Shown here piece by piece: positions 18,029 to 25,871 of a stretch of DNA of 64,000 nt. The translations under genes were made by a program, and so were the position numbers. The first letter of the stretch is position 1, and each line of letters opens with the position of its first letter. Source of the DNA: an uncultured Planctomycetota bacterium (lineage in GTDB: Bacteria; Planctomycetota; Phycisphaerae; UBA1845; Fen-1342). The notes under the pieces are model-generated. The model did no database searches. It was not told the DNA's origin and saw nothing but the letters and a program-made list of their open reading frames with translations. The stretch is from NCBI GenBank assembly GCA_900696525.1, contig CAADGL010000009.1, forward strand, positions 62,001 to 126,000, written 5' to 3'.

Positions 18029-18757
18029 GTGCGCAACCACATCTACGACAACACCGGGGCGGACACCTGGCGGCTGTTCCGCATCATGGCGGAGTTCGTC
18101 GACGGCTTCGAGGTGATGGCCGACGTGTCGCCGGCGGTCTCGGTCTTCGGCTCGGCCCGCACACCGCCGAGCGACCCGTACTACCAGCGGGCGGTGGAGC
18201 TTGGGGCCAAGCTGTCGAAGCGCGGGTTCGCGATCATCACCGGCGGCGGGCCGGGGATCATGGAGGCCGCGAACAGGGGAGCGGCGGAGGCGGGCGGGCG
18301 CAGCATCGGTCTGAACATCGCGCTGCCCGAAGAGCAGCGGCCGAACCACTACCAGAACATCTCGCTGAACTTCCATTACTTCTTTGCGCGCAAGGTCATG
18401 TTCGTCAAGTACGCGACGGCGTTCGTCTGCTTCCCCGGCGGGTTCGGCACGATGGACGAATTCTTCGAGGCCATGACGCTGATCCAGACCGGCAAGGCGC
18501 CCTCGATGCAGGTCGTGCTCATCGGCACCGAGTACTGGCAGCCGCTCGTCGCATGGATGCACGACGTCCTGCTCAAACGCTTCGCCAACATCGATCCCGA
18601 AGACCTGGGTCTCTTCCACCTGACCGACGACGTGGACGCCGCGGTCGAGCTCGTCTGCGAGCACTACGCGCGCACCGGCGGTCGAACCGAAGGGCGCATG
18701 ACCGCCGAGGGGACGATGTTCGGCACGCCGCCGCGCGTGCCGCAGGAGCCGCACTGA
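18029..18757 (+). CDS. LOG-family phosphoribohydrolase
   Basis: 242-residue cytoplasmic protein of the TIGR00730/LOG family (Lonely Guy), which removes ribose 5-phosphate from nucleoside 5'-monophosphates. Both diagnostic blocks are present: GGGPGIMEAANRGA and PGGFGTMDEFFEAM, with AxxxR/K-type context before them. GTG at 18029 is chosen because GAGGAGG lies about seven bases before it; GTG at 18020 overlaps that site. The DNA encoding the RKVMFVKYATAFVCFPGG stretch is highly conserved in planctomycete members. Not linked functionally to its neighbours as far as can be seen. Confidence 0.9.
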   Translation: MRNHIYDNTGADTWRLFRIMAEFVDGFEVMADVSPAVSVFGSARTPPSDPYYQRAVELGAKLSKRGFAIITGGGPGIMEAANRGAAEAGGRSIGLNIALPEEQRPNHYQNISLNFHYFFARKVMFVKYATAFVCFPGGFGTMDEFFEAMTLIQTGKAPSMQVVLIGTEYWQPLVAWMHDVLLKRFANIDPEDLGLFHLTDDVDAAVELVCEHYARTGGRTEGRMTAEGTMFGTPPRVPQEPH

Positions 18758-18812
18758 CCACGCAATATCATCAGCGGCCCCGGCGGCCGCGCGTCAGACC
18801 GGAGAGACGACG

Positions 18813-20957
18813 ATGTCGCAAGCGCGCTCGCCGAAGGCCGGCGGAATCCTCGATTGGATCGAGTGGATCGGCAACAAGCTGCCCGACCCGGCCCTGCTCT
18901 TCGTGATCGGCGCCGTCATCGTCATGATCGCCTCGCACGCGGCCTCCGTCGGCCAATGGAGCGTGCAGCCGCGCGTCTATCGCCAGGCCTTCACCTTCGT
19001 CACCGGCCCCACAGGGCAGCCGCTGACGCACGAGGGCCAGCCGCGCGTGCGCCCCGTGCTCGACGCCGACGGAAAGCCGCGACTCGAGCTGGTCAGCGAC
19101 GCGCGGCGCATCCTGCCCGTCCACGAGCCGCCGCCCGCCGACGCCCCAACGCCCGCCTCCGGCCACGGCCCGCCGCTGCTCGACGACGAGGGCGAGGCGA
19201 TCTTCGTGCTCAGCGGCGACGCCGGCGACATCCCGCCCATTGCCCCGCGCAGCCTGCTCAGCAGCGACGGGCTCTTCTGGTGCCTCTCCACCATGGTCCG
19301 CAACTTCCTCGACTTCCCGCCGCTGGGCGTCGTGCTGGTGGCGATGCTGGGCATCGGCGTCGCGGAGAAGAGCGGCATGCTGGCGGCGGCGCTGAAGGCG
19401 ATCGTGCTGGTCGTGCCGCGCTTCCTGCTGACGCCCACCATCATCTTCGTCGGCATCAACTCGTCGCTGGCCACCGACGCCGGCTACGTCGTGCTGCCGC
19501 CGCTGGCCGCGGCCCTGTACGTCTCGCTGGGACGCTCGCCGCTCGCGGGGATCGCGGCGGCGTTCGCGGGCATCGCCGCGGGCTTCAACGCCAACCTGCT
19601 GATCACCAGCCTCGACCCGCTGCTCGCGAACCTGACGACCGCCGGAGCACAGGTGATCGACCCCGACTACGTCGTCGCGCCGACGTGCAACTGGTGGTTC
19701 ATGATCGCGTCGGTCTTCGTGATCACGCTCGCCGGCTGGGCCGCCTCCTCGTGGCTGGTCGAGCCGCGCTTCCGCCGGAAAACGCCCGACCAGGGCGGCC
19801 CGCCGGCGGTTGCCGAATTCACCGGCGAGCTCGGCCGCCCGCACACGCTCCTCAGCGCCGCCGCCGCGGCGCTGCTGTTCACGCTCTTCGTGGTTGCCGC
19901 GGTCGGCCCGCTGGCGACGCCCGCGTGCCCCCTGTTCGCCCTCGGCCCGGCTTATCAGTGGCTCAGCGAGCTGCTCAGCGGCGCCGCGGGAATGACCCGC
20001 CCGGCCGAGTGGCTCGCGCAACTGGCCCGGCACGGCGCAGACGCCGCCGCCTGCCGCGCCGCGGCCGCGCCCGATTCGCTCTGGCTCAACCCGCCGCTGT
20101 GGCTGAAACTCTGCGCGCCGGCGGTGGCAGCCAGCACCCTGCTGCCGCTGTTCATCTACGCGCTGTGCCGCGGCGGCATGCCGGAGCGCGAGGCGCGCGG
20201 GCTGGCCTGGGCGGCGGCCGCGAACGCGGTCGTCGTCGGCGGCATTGTCATCCTGGCGATGCTGCCCGGCTCGCCGCTGTTCGGCAAGGACCCGAATCCG
20301 CCCGGCTTCGACCGCTGGGTGGCGGTGATCGTGCCGCTCATCCTGCTGGCGTTCGTCTTGCCGGGAGTGGCGTACGGCGTGACGACGGGGAGCATCCGTC
20401 GCGGGGGGGACGTGGCGAAGCTGATGACCGAGACGATGGGCACGATGGCCCCGATCATCATCCTGGCGTTCTTCGCCGGCCAGTTCATCGCCTATTTCCG
20501 CTACTCGAACCTCGATCGCATGCTGGCGATGACCGGCGGGCAGGCGCTGGCGGCGGCGGACCTGCCGAGCAGCCTGCTGATCGTGGTGTTTATTCTGGTG
20601 TGCATGTTCTTCAACCTGCTGATCGCATCGATGTCGGCCAAGTACAGCATCTTCGCGCCGGTGTTCGTGCCGATGCTGATGATGGTCGGCATCAGCCCGG
20701 AGCTGACGCAGGTCGCCTACCGCATCGGCGACTCGGTGACGAACGTGCTGACGCCGCTGAACGCCTACATGGTCATCCTGCTGGTGTTCGCGCAGAAGTA
20801 CGTGCCGAAGGCGGGCATCGGCACGCTGATCTCGATGATGCTCCCGTATTCCGTCGTGTTCGGCCTGGTGTGGATCGCGATGCTCGTGGCCTGGATGGCG
20901 TCAGGCTGGGACCTCGGCCTTGGCGGCCCGCTGCACTACGTGCCGGCGGCGCGCTGA
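18813..20957 (+). CDS. AbgT-family transporter, enlarged
   Basis: 714-residue inner-membrane protein related to AbgT/MtrF (p-aminobenzoyl-glutamate import or sulfonamide export). Recognised from ILDWIEWIGNKLPDPALLF at the N-terminus, INSSLATDAGYVVLPPLAAA, IAAGFNANLLITSLDPLLA, and the C-terminal KYSIFAPVFVPMLMMVGISP and NVLTPLNAYMVILL. About 12-13 hydrophobic segments. Family members are usually near 510 residues; here a Pro/Arg-rich insert of about 90 residues follows the first helix (about residues 55-145) and another of roughly 90 lies around residue 370. Good GGAGAG ribosome site. Transcribed after the LOG gene. Substrate not predictable. Confidence 0.85.
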   Translation: MSQARSPKAGGILDWIEWIGNKLPDPALLFVIGAVIVMIASHAASVGQWSVQPRVYRQAFTFVTGPTGQPLTHEGQPRVRPVLDADGKPRLELVSDARRILPVHEPPPADAPTPASGHGPPLLDDEGEAIFVLSGDAGDIPPIAPRSLLSSDGLFWCLSTMVRNFLDFPPLGVVLVAMLGIGVAEKSGMLAAALKAIVLVVPRFLLTPTIIFVGINSSLATDAGYVVLPPLAAALYVSLGRSPLAGIAAAFAGIAAGFNANLLITSLDPLLANLTTAGAQVIDPDYVVAPTCNWWFMIASVFVITLAGWAASSWLVEPRFRRKTPDQGGPPAVAEFTGELGRPHTLLSAAAAALLFTLFVVAAVGPLATPACPLFALGPAYQWLSELLSGAAGMTRPAEWLAQLARHGADAAACRAAAAPDSLWLNPPLWLKLCAPAVAASTLLPLFIYALCRGGMPEREARGLAWAAAANAVVVGGIVILAMLPGSPLFGKDPNPPGFDRWVAVIVPLILLAFVLPGVAYGVTTGSIRRGGDVAKLMTETMGTMAPIIILAFFAGQFIAYFRYSNLDRMLAMTGGQALAAADLPSSLLIVVFILVCMFFNLLIASMSAKYSIFAPVFVPMLMMVGISPELTQVAYRIGDSVTNVLTPLNAYMVILLVFAQKYVPKAGIGTLISMMLPYSVVFGLVWIAMLVAWMASGWDLGLGGPLHYVPAAR

Positions 20958-21108
20958 GCAGGCCGCGATCACGCCGCCGGCGAGCCGTTCGGCGCCGCGT
21001 TCGGGGCGCGTTCCGCGGCGCAACCGGAGCACGTCGAAGCGGCGTTGGAGCGCGGCAGGGCGGCGGTGACGGCGATGCCGACCTCGAGGTGCTCCATGGG
21101 TGCGCCCG

Positions 21109-24100
21109 TCAGGCCAGGTCGATGCGCAGCTCGTGGCCTTCGACGGAGAGCGCGCCGCGCTCCGGCGCGACGGGCCGACGGACGACGTCGTCGCAGAGGC
21201 ACTCCTGCCGCACGAGCGCCAGGCGCCGGCCGAGGATGGCCCAGAACTCGTCGGCGCAGTCGACGTGCAGGCGGATGCGCGCCTCGTAGGCCAGTTCGCG
21301 CTCCTTCCGCAGCGCCTGCACGTGGTGGATGAACTCGCGGATCAGGCCCTCCTCGATCAGCTCGGGCGTGATCTGGCTGCTGAGCACGACGACGCCGTGC
21401 CTGCCCTGGGCCGCCGACCAGCCCGTCTTGGCCTCGAGGCGGATCTCGATCTCGTCCGGCGACAGCTCGATGCGCTCGCCGTCGATCGTCAGCGGGAGCG
21501 TGCCCTCATCGGCGAGCTGCTTGCGCGCGGCGGCGGCGTCGGGCAGGGCGGCGAGGGCTTCCTTGATCTTCGGGACAAGGGCGCGGAACTTCGCCCCGAT
21601 GGCCTTGAAGTTCGGCACGACCTTGTACGCGACGTACTGGTCGGCCTCGGCGGCGAACTCGACGCGCTTGACGTTCAGCTCGTCGGCGATGAGCTCGGCG
21701 TGCCCGGCAAGCCAGGCGGCGTGCTCGGGCCGTGCGAGGATGATCTCGACCAGCGCGGCCGGCTGACGCACCTTGCGCAGGCGGGGCTCGCTGCTGGCGG
21801 CGCGGGCGGCGCGGCCGAGCGAGCTGATCTCGCGCACGATGTCCATCTCGGCGCAGAGCGCTTCGTCGACGAGCGACTCGTCGGCCTGGGGATAGTCGCA
21901 CAAATGCACGCTGACCGGGTGTGCGGGCGCTCCTGGCCGGGCGGGCTGGTCGGCGCTACAGGCGCCGCCGCCGTCGCGGGTCAGGGTCTGATACATGGTC
22001 TCGGCGAAAAAGGGCGTGAACGGGGCGATGAGCAGGCTGAGCGTGTACAGGCAGCCGTAGAGCGTGTGATAGGCGTCCCATTTGTCCTGGTCGTTCGCGG
22101 AGTATCCCTCCTTGGCGTTTTGATCCCTCGATCCCTCGATCCCTCGCCAGAACCGCTCCCTCGACCGCCGCACGTACCAGTTCGACAGCGCCTCGACGAA
22201 CTCGCTCAGCCGCTGGGCCGCCGGGAAGTTCTCGAAGCGGTCCATCGACTCGCGCACGAAGCGGATCGTGCGATGCAGCTCGCTGATGATCCAGCGGTCG
22301 AGCTCCGAGCGCTCGGCGGTCGGGCGCTTGCCGTGGGCCGCGTCGGGGATCGCCTCGAAGCCGTCGATGCTGGCGTAGATGCTGAAGAAGCTCAGCACGT
22401 TGTAGAGCTTCACCAGGAACTCGCGCTGCGCGTCGCGGATGGCGGCCTCCTGGAAGCGGATGCTCGTCCACGGTGGCTGGCCGCTGAAGAAGTACCAGCG
22501 CATCGCGTCCGCGCCGTACTGGTCGAAGATGTATCCGGGCTCGCGGTAGTTCTTCTTCCGCTTGCTCATCTTCAGCCCGTCCTCGCCGAGGATCAGGCCC
22601 AGGACGATGCAGGTGCGGAAGGGGTGCGGGAAAGCCTCTTGCGGCGTGGCTCCGTCCGGACCGGCTAGCCATTGCGCGGCGGAGTCCGCGGTCTCACAGT
22701 CACGCGGTCCGAACAACAGCGTGCTGATGGCCAGCAGGCCGTAGAACCAGCCGCGGGTCTGGTCGATCGCCTCACTGATGAAATCGGCCGGGAACCGCTC
22801 CATGAACGTGCGAATGCTGTCGGTCGTGTGCGGATAGCCCCACTGGGCGAACGGCATGCTGCCGGCGTCCCACCAGCAGTCGATCACCTCCGGCACGCGC
22901 CGCATGAGGGTGGTGGAGGGGGTTGTGGTGGAGGGGGTTGAATAGGGGGTGGGGCAGGCATCCTGCCTGCCCTCATTCCTGTGTTGCTGCTTTTCCTCAG
23001 GACCATGCGCCTGAGCAGGCTGGAAGCCTGCCCCACCCTGGCATGCGCTGCACGCGTACGTCCACTCATCGATGTATGGCTTGTGCACCTGCAAGTGATG
23101 CGGCAGCTCGACGCCTTCGGCGCGGTGCTCGGCCACCTTCGCTTCCCAGTAGCCGCCGTCGGTCGCACCCGGCTTGCCTCTTAGTTCCGCGAATGAGCCG
23201 ACGGCTTCCATGCGGCCGCACTTCTCGCACACCCAGATCGGCAGCGGCGTGCCCCAGTAGCGCTCGCGCGAGAGGGCCCAATCGACGTTGTTGCGCAGAA
23301 AATCGCCGAAGCGGCCCTCGCGGATGTGCTCAGGCAGCCAGTTCACCGCGGCGTTGTTCCTCAGGAACTCGTCCTTGAATTCACTGGTGCGCACGAACCA
23401 GCTCTTGCGGGCGTACTGGATCAGCGGGTCGTCCTCGGCCCGCGGGCAGAACGGGTACTCGTGCCGCACGACCTCCTGGTGATACAGCAGCGGCGTGCCC
23501 CAAGGCGTCTTGCGCTCGTCGCGCAGCTCGCGGATGATCTCCTTGTCGCAGTCCTTCACCCATCGGCCGCGATACCGCGGCGGGGCGTCGTCGTTGAAGG
23601 CGCCGTCGGGGTTGACGGCGTTGAGGAGCGGGACGGCATCGGGATCTTCGAAGCGCTTGCGCTCTTCCAGCAGAAGGTTGAAGTCCACCTCGCCGAAGGC
23701 CGGCGCCTCATGCACAAGCCCGGTGCCGCTCTCGATCGTCACAAAGTCCGCCGCGACCACGCGCCAGCCCACGGGGGCCGCGCCGCCGCCGCGCAGGGCC
23801 GCCCTCGTGTCGCCGAGGCGCGCGTAGTACAGATCAGTAAAAGGCGGAACATATCGGAGTCCAAGCAGCTCAGCTCCCGTGCAGGTCGAAACGATCGACA
23901 GCTCGCGCTTGAGCTTCTTTGCGAGGGCGTCGACGAGCGCCGCGGCGACGTACAGGTGCTCATTCTCGACCGGATCATGCACCAGCGCATACTCAAGCTC
24001 CGGATGCACCGCCGCGAAGTGATTGCTGAGGAGCGTCCAGGGCGTGGTTGTCCAAACAAGCAGGCTGGTGCGGGTGGGGCAGGCATCCTGCCTGCCCGGG

Positions 24101-25596
24101 GCTGCCTCTTGGGCTCTTGGTTCAGCGTCTGGGGCCTGACCCTTCAGGGCAGGCAGGATGCCTGCCCCACCCTCGTCCCAGAGCCAGCGGTAGTCTTCCG
24201 GCAGGCCGCGCTTTGCCGGGTTCGCGAGGATGTAGTTCCGTTTCTCCTCAAAATCGGATTCGCTGCGGATGATGCGGTCAAATGACTCGTCCTGCCAGAC
24301 GGACCCGCTCCAGGCCGGATCATTCTGCCGGCGAAGTGCGCTGATCTCATTCGCGGAGACGCTCTTGATGCTGTGGAGCAGCTCACTGAGCGACCACCAT
24401 GTGCCTCTCGTCTTCTCGACCGGCGTAATCAGCAAGTGCACATGGTCTGGCATGACCACGACGTTGTGCACCAGCATGCGCTGCGCGTCGAAATGCAGGC
24501 ATGCCTTGAGCACCAGGTCGCGTTCCGCCGGAGCCAACTCCGAGGATCGCACCGTGCCATCCGGCCTTTTGCGCACGCCGAAAGTGCGGAAGGTGACGAA
24601 ATATGTGCTGCCGCCGGCCTCCCAATGCGGCAACCGCCGTTGGCGGATTTCCAGTTCGCCACCAACGCCTGCACGGGCTGGTGTGGTGGCCATCTGTGAG
24701 GGAGTTACTTGGGCAGGCTGGAAGCCTGCCCCACCCCTCACTTGGGCAGGCTGGAAGTCTGCCCCACCCCTCACTTGGGCAGGCTGGAAGTCTGCCCCAC
24801 CCCTCACTTGGGCAGGCTGGAAGCCTGCCCCACCCGGGTGGGGCAGGCTTCCAGCCTGCCCACTCTCTGATCCCTCCACCGGCGATGTCTCCACCGGCGA
24901 TGTCTCCAGGGGCGATCCCTCCACCGGCGATCCTGCCAGGGGAAACTTCACAAACACCGACGGATCATCAACCGTCTTATACCCCTCGCCCACCTCGCCC
25001 GCCGAGAGCGCCGTGCCGCCCTGCGCCCACCACCACACAACCTTGTGCCCCTGATAGAGCAGCCCGCGCTCGAACAGCGTCTTCAGCCCCCACCAAACGC
25101 TTTCGACGTAGCCCTTGTGGAACGTCGCGTAGGCGTCCTTCAGGTTCACCCAGAACCCCAGCCGACGGGTCATTTCCTCCCACTCGCGCGTGTAGCGGAA
25201 GACGCTCTGGATACAGCGCAGGTTGAAACGCTCCACGCCGTACTGCTCGATCTCCTGCTTGGTGTGGATCGAATGGCCGAGCTCCCTGGTCAGTTCTTTG
25301 CAGACCTCGACCTCCACCGGCAGGCCGTGCGTGTCCCAGCCCGCCTTGCGCTCGACCAGGTGCCCGGTCATCGTCCGATAGCGCGGAAAAACGTCCTTGA
25401 TGGCCCGGGTCAGGCAGTGCCCCGGGTGCGGCAGCCCGTTGGCCGTCGGCGGGCCTTCGTAGAACACGAACCGCGGCGCCCCGGCCTGCCGGCGCTGGGC
25501 GAGCGAAGCCCCGAACACGTCGTGCTCGTCCCAGAAGGCGAGCACGCGTTTCTCGGCGGCAGGGAAATCGAACCTGGGCGGCAGGGGTCGAAACAT
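21109..25596 (-). CDS. ileS: Isoleucyl-tRNA synthetase (IleRS2 type) with in-frame transposase insert
   Basis: 1495-residue predicted product; a normal IleRS2 is roughly 1050-1150. Start ATG at 25596 (CGGAG upstream). Class I signatures are PHPGH (HIGH equivalent, near residue 58) and KMSKRKKNY (22554-22580 region), the latter typical of the eukaryote-like IleRS2 group, many of which resist mupirocin. The CP1 editing domain starts WWWAQGGTALSAGEVGEGYK and continues TSLLVWTTTPWTLLSN, but between them lie about 288 extra in-frame residues (24073-24936) that contain a complete RAYT transposase and REP-like repeats. A second insert (about 22880-23040) follows the zinc-ribbon-like CxxC / CSAC segment, and GIEGSRDQ (22122-22145) is a third, tiny one. 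No stop or frameshift interrupts the frame. Whether the whole is translated as one chain is unknown. Confidence 0.93.
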   Translation of the reverse strand: MFRPLPPRFDFPAAEKRVLAFWDEHDVFGASLAQRRQAGAPRFVFYEGPPTANGLPHPGHCLTRAIKDVFPRYRTMTGHLVERKAGWDTHGLPVEVEVCKELTRELGHSIHTKQEIEQYGVERFNLRCIQSVFRYTREWEEMTRRLGFWVNLKDAYATFHKGYVESVWWGLKTLFERGLLYQGHKVVWWWAQGGTALSAGEVGEGYKTVDDPSVFVKFPLAGSPVEGSPLETSPVETSPVEGSESGQAGSLPHPGGAGFQPAQVRGGADFQPAQVRGGADFQPAQVRGGAGFQPAQVTPSQMATTPARAGVGGELEIRQRRLPHWEAGGSTYFVTFRTFGVRKRPDGTVRSSELAPAERDLVLKACLHFDAQRMLVHNVVVMPDHVHLLITPVEKTRGTWWSLSELLHSIKSVSANEISALRRQNDPAWSGSVWQDESFDRIIRSESDFEEKRNYILANPAKRGLPEDYRWLWDEGGAGILPALKGQAPDAEPRAQEAAPGRQDACPTRTSLLVWTTTPWTLLSNHFAAVHPELEYALVHDPVENEHLYVAAALVDALAKKLKRELSIVSTCTGAELLGLRYVPPFTDLYYARLGDTRAALRGGGAAPVGWRVVAADFVTIESGTGLVHEAPAFGEVDFNLLLEERKRFEDPDAVPLLNAVNPDGAFNDDAPPRYRGRWVKDCDKEIIRELRDERKTPWGTPLLYHQEVVRHEYPFCPRAEDDPLIQYARKSWFVRTSEFKDEFLRNNAAVNWLPEHIREGRFGDFLRNNVDWALSRERYWGTPLPIWVCEKCGRMEAVGSFAELRGKPGATDGGYWEAKVAEHRAEGVELPHHLQVHKPYIDEWTYACSACQGGAGFQPAQAHGPEEKQQHRNEGRQDACPTPYSTPSTTTPSTTLMRRVPEVIDCWWDAGSMPFAQWGYPHTTDSIRTFMERFPADFISEAIDQTRGWFYGLLAISTLLFGPRDCETADSAAQWLAGPDGATPQEAFPHPFRTCIVLGLILGEDGLKMSKRKKNYREPGYIFDQYGADAMRWYFFSGQPPWTSIRFQEAAIRDAQREFLVKLYNVLSFFSIYASIDGFEAIPDAAHGKRPTAERSELDRWIISELHRTIRFVRESMDRFENFPAAQRLSEFVEALSNWYVRRSRERFWRGIEGSRDQNAKEGYSANDQDKWDAYHTLYGCLYTLSLLIAPFTPFFAETMYQTLTRDGGGACSADQPARPGAPAHPVSVHLCDYPQADESLVDEALCAEMDIVREISSLGRAARAASSEPRLRKVRQPAALVEIILARPEHAAWLAGHAELIADELNVKRVEFAAEADQYVAYKVVPNFKAIGAKFRALVPKIKEALAALPDAAAARKQLADEGTLPLTIDGERIELSPDEIEIRLEAKTGWSAAQGRHGVVVLSSQITPELIEEGLIREFIHHVQALRKERELAYEARIRLHVDCADEFWAILGRRLALVRQECLCDDVVRRPVAPERGALSVEGHELRIDLA
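22122..22145. repeat. 8-nt tandem repeat (GATCCCTC x3) in ileS
   Basis: Three exact copies of GATCCCTC, 24 bases in all, so the ileS frame is kept. Translated on the minus strand it gives the EGSRDQ-type stretch between the anticodon-binding helices. The same words occur again at 24871-24930 in the transposase-bearing insert. Confidence 0.85.
22949..23036. repeat. Inverted REP pair inside ileS
   Basis: A REP-like unit, GTGG foot then GGCAGGC-ATCCT-GCCTGCC (22949-22971), faces an inverted relative at about 23013-23036 whose palindrome is GCAGGCTGGAAGCCTGC. About 40 bases lie between them. The pair, a BIME-like doublet, is read in the ileS frame as GGAGFQPAQ ... GRQDACPT. Next to it a Thr/Ser/Pro-coding low-complexity run (about 22905-22945) repeats GTGGTGGAGGGGGTTG. 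Confidence 0.85.
24070..24174. repeat. REP doublet downstream of the RAYT insert
   Basis: A unit GTGG-GGCAGGC-ATCCT-GCCTGCC starts at 24075 and a mirror copy (GGCAGGC-AGGAT-GCCTGCC then CCAC) ends near 24172, facing each other across about 50 bases. They border the low-coordinate side of the transposase gene and end at the codon where the IleRS editing domain resumes (TSLLVW, 24069 downward). Same family as 22949-23036 and 24834-24863. Confidence 0.85.
24175..24693 (-). mobile_element. REP-associated tyrosine transposase (RAYT), in frame within ileS
   Basis: Y1/HUH single-strand transposase domain of about 165 residues, in the same frame and strand as ileS. The N-terminus ELEIRQRRLPHWEAGGSTYF, then VVMPDHVHLL with the HUH-type metal motif HVH at 24436-24444, IKSVSANEIS, VWQDESFDRIIRS, and NYILANPAKRGL, where the Tyr at 24232-24234 is the expected nucleophile, ending YRWLW. 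All segments expected for an intact RAYT are present and no stop is seen. An internal ATG at 24693 (MATTPARAG) could start a free transposase, but no ribosome site precedes it, so as read it is a domain inside IleRS. REP-like repeats flank both sides, as is usual for RAYT genes. Confidence 0.88.
24707..24863. repeat. 33-nt tandem REP array next to RAYT
   Basis: Four direct copies of a 33-nt unit (24707-24739, 24740-24772, 24773-24805, 24806-24838) with the core GGGCAGGCTGGAAGCCTGCC, a palindrome with GCTGGAAGC centre. Two of the four differ by one base (AAGTC for AAGCC). An inverted copy with the GTGG foot follows at 24834-24863. Because 33 is a multiple of three, the array encodes RGGAGFQPAQV four times in the ileS product. 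Confidence 0.92.
24871..24944. repeat. 15-nt tandem repeat at the insert edge
   Basis: About five diverged 15-nt units built on TCCACCGGCGATG / TCCCTCCACCGGCGA lie between the REP array and the normal IleRS sequence. They encode SPVEG/SPLET pentapeptides in frame, giving a Ser-Pro-Glu linker between the editing-domain strand VFVKFPL and the repeats. Confidence 0.8.
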
Positions 25597-25871
25597 GAAC
25601 CACACTCCGTCGGGAACCGGTCGAGCCAAGCCCGTTAGTGTACCGGCTCAGGCGGGCGACGCGAGCTTTCGGGCCGTGGCGGGCGCGGCGCGGGTGCTGG
25701 TACAGCTCGGCCCAGAAAGCAAGCTGCGCCAGTACGGCGGCGCCTGGTTCCGAGCGGCGGGCGGCGCTTGCCTGCGGCGGTCATGGCCGCGAGAATAGCT
25801 TGATTGACGAGCCTTCGGCCGCGGGTGCGAGCGCCCCGCGGCGGAAGGCGCCAGCCCGAAGGACCAGCCCG

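Noticed and set aside
24707-24838. Tandem 33-nt units resembling a CRISPR array
   Set aside because: There are no unique spacers between the units, the unit is palindromic and coding, and no cas genes are near.
24073-24936. Intein in ileS
   Set aside because: No Cys/Ser start, no block B or HN-C/S/T end motif; the insert matches a RAYT transposase and REPs instead.
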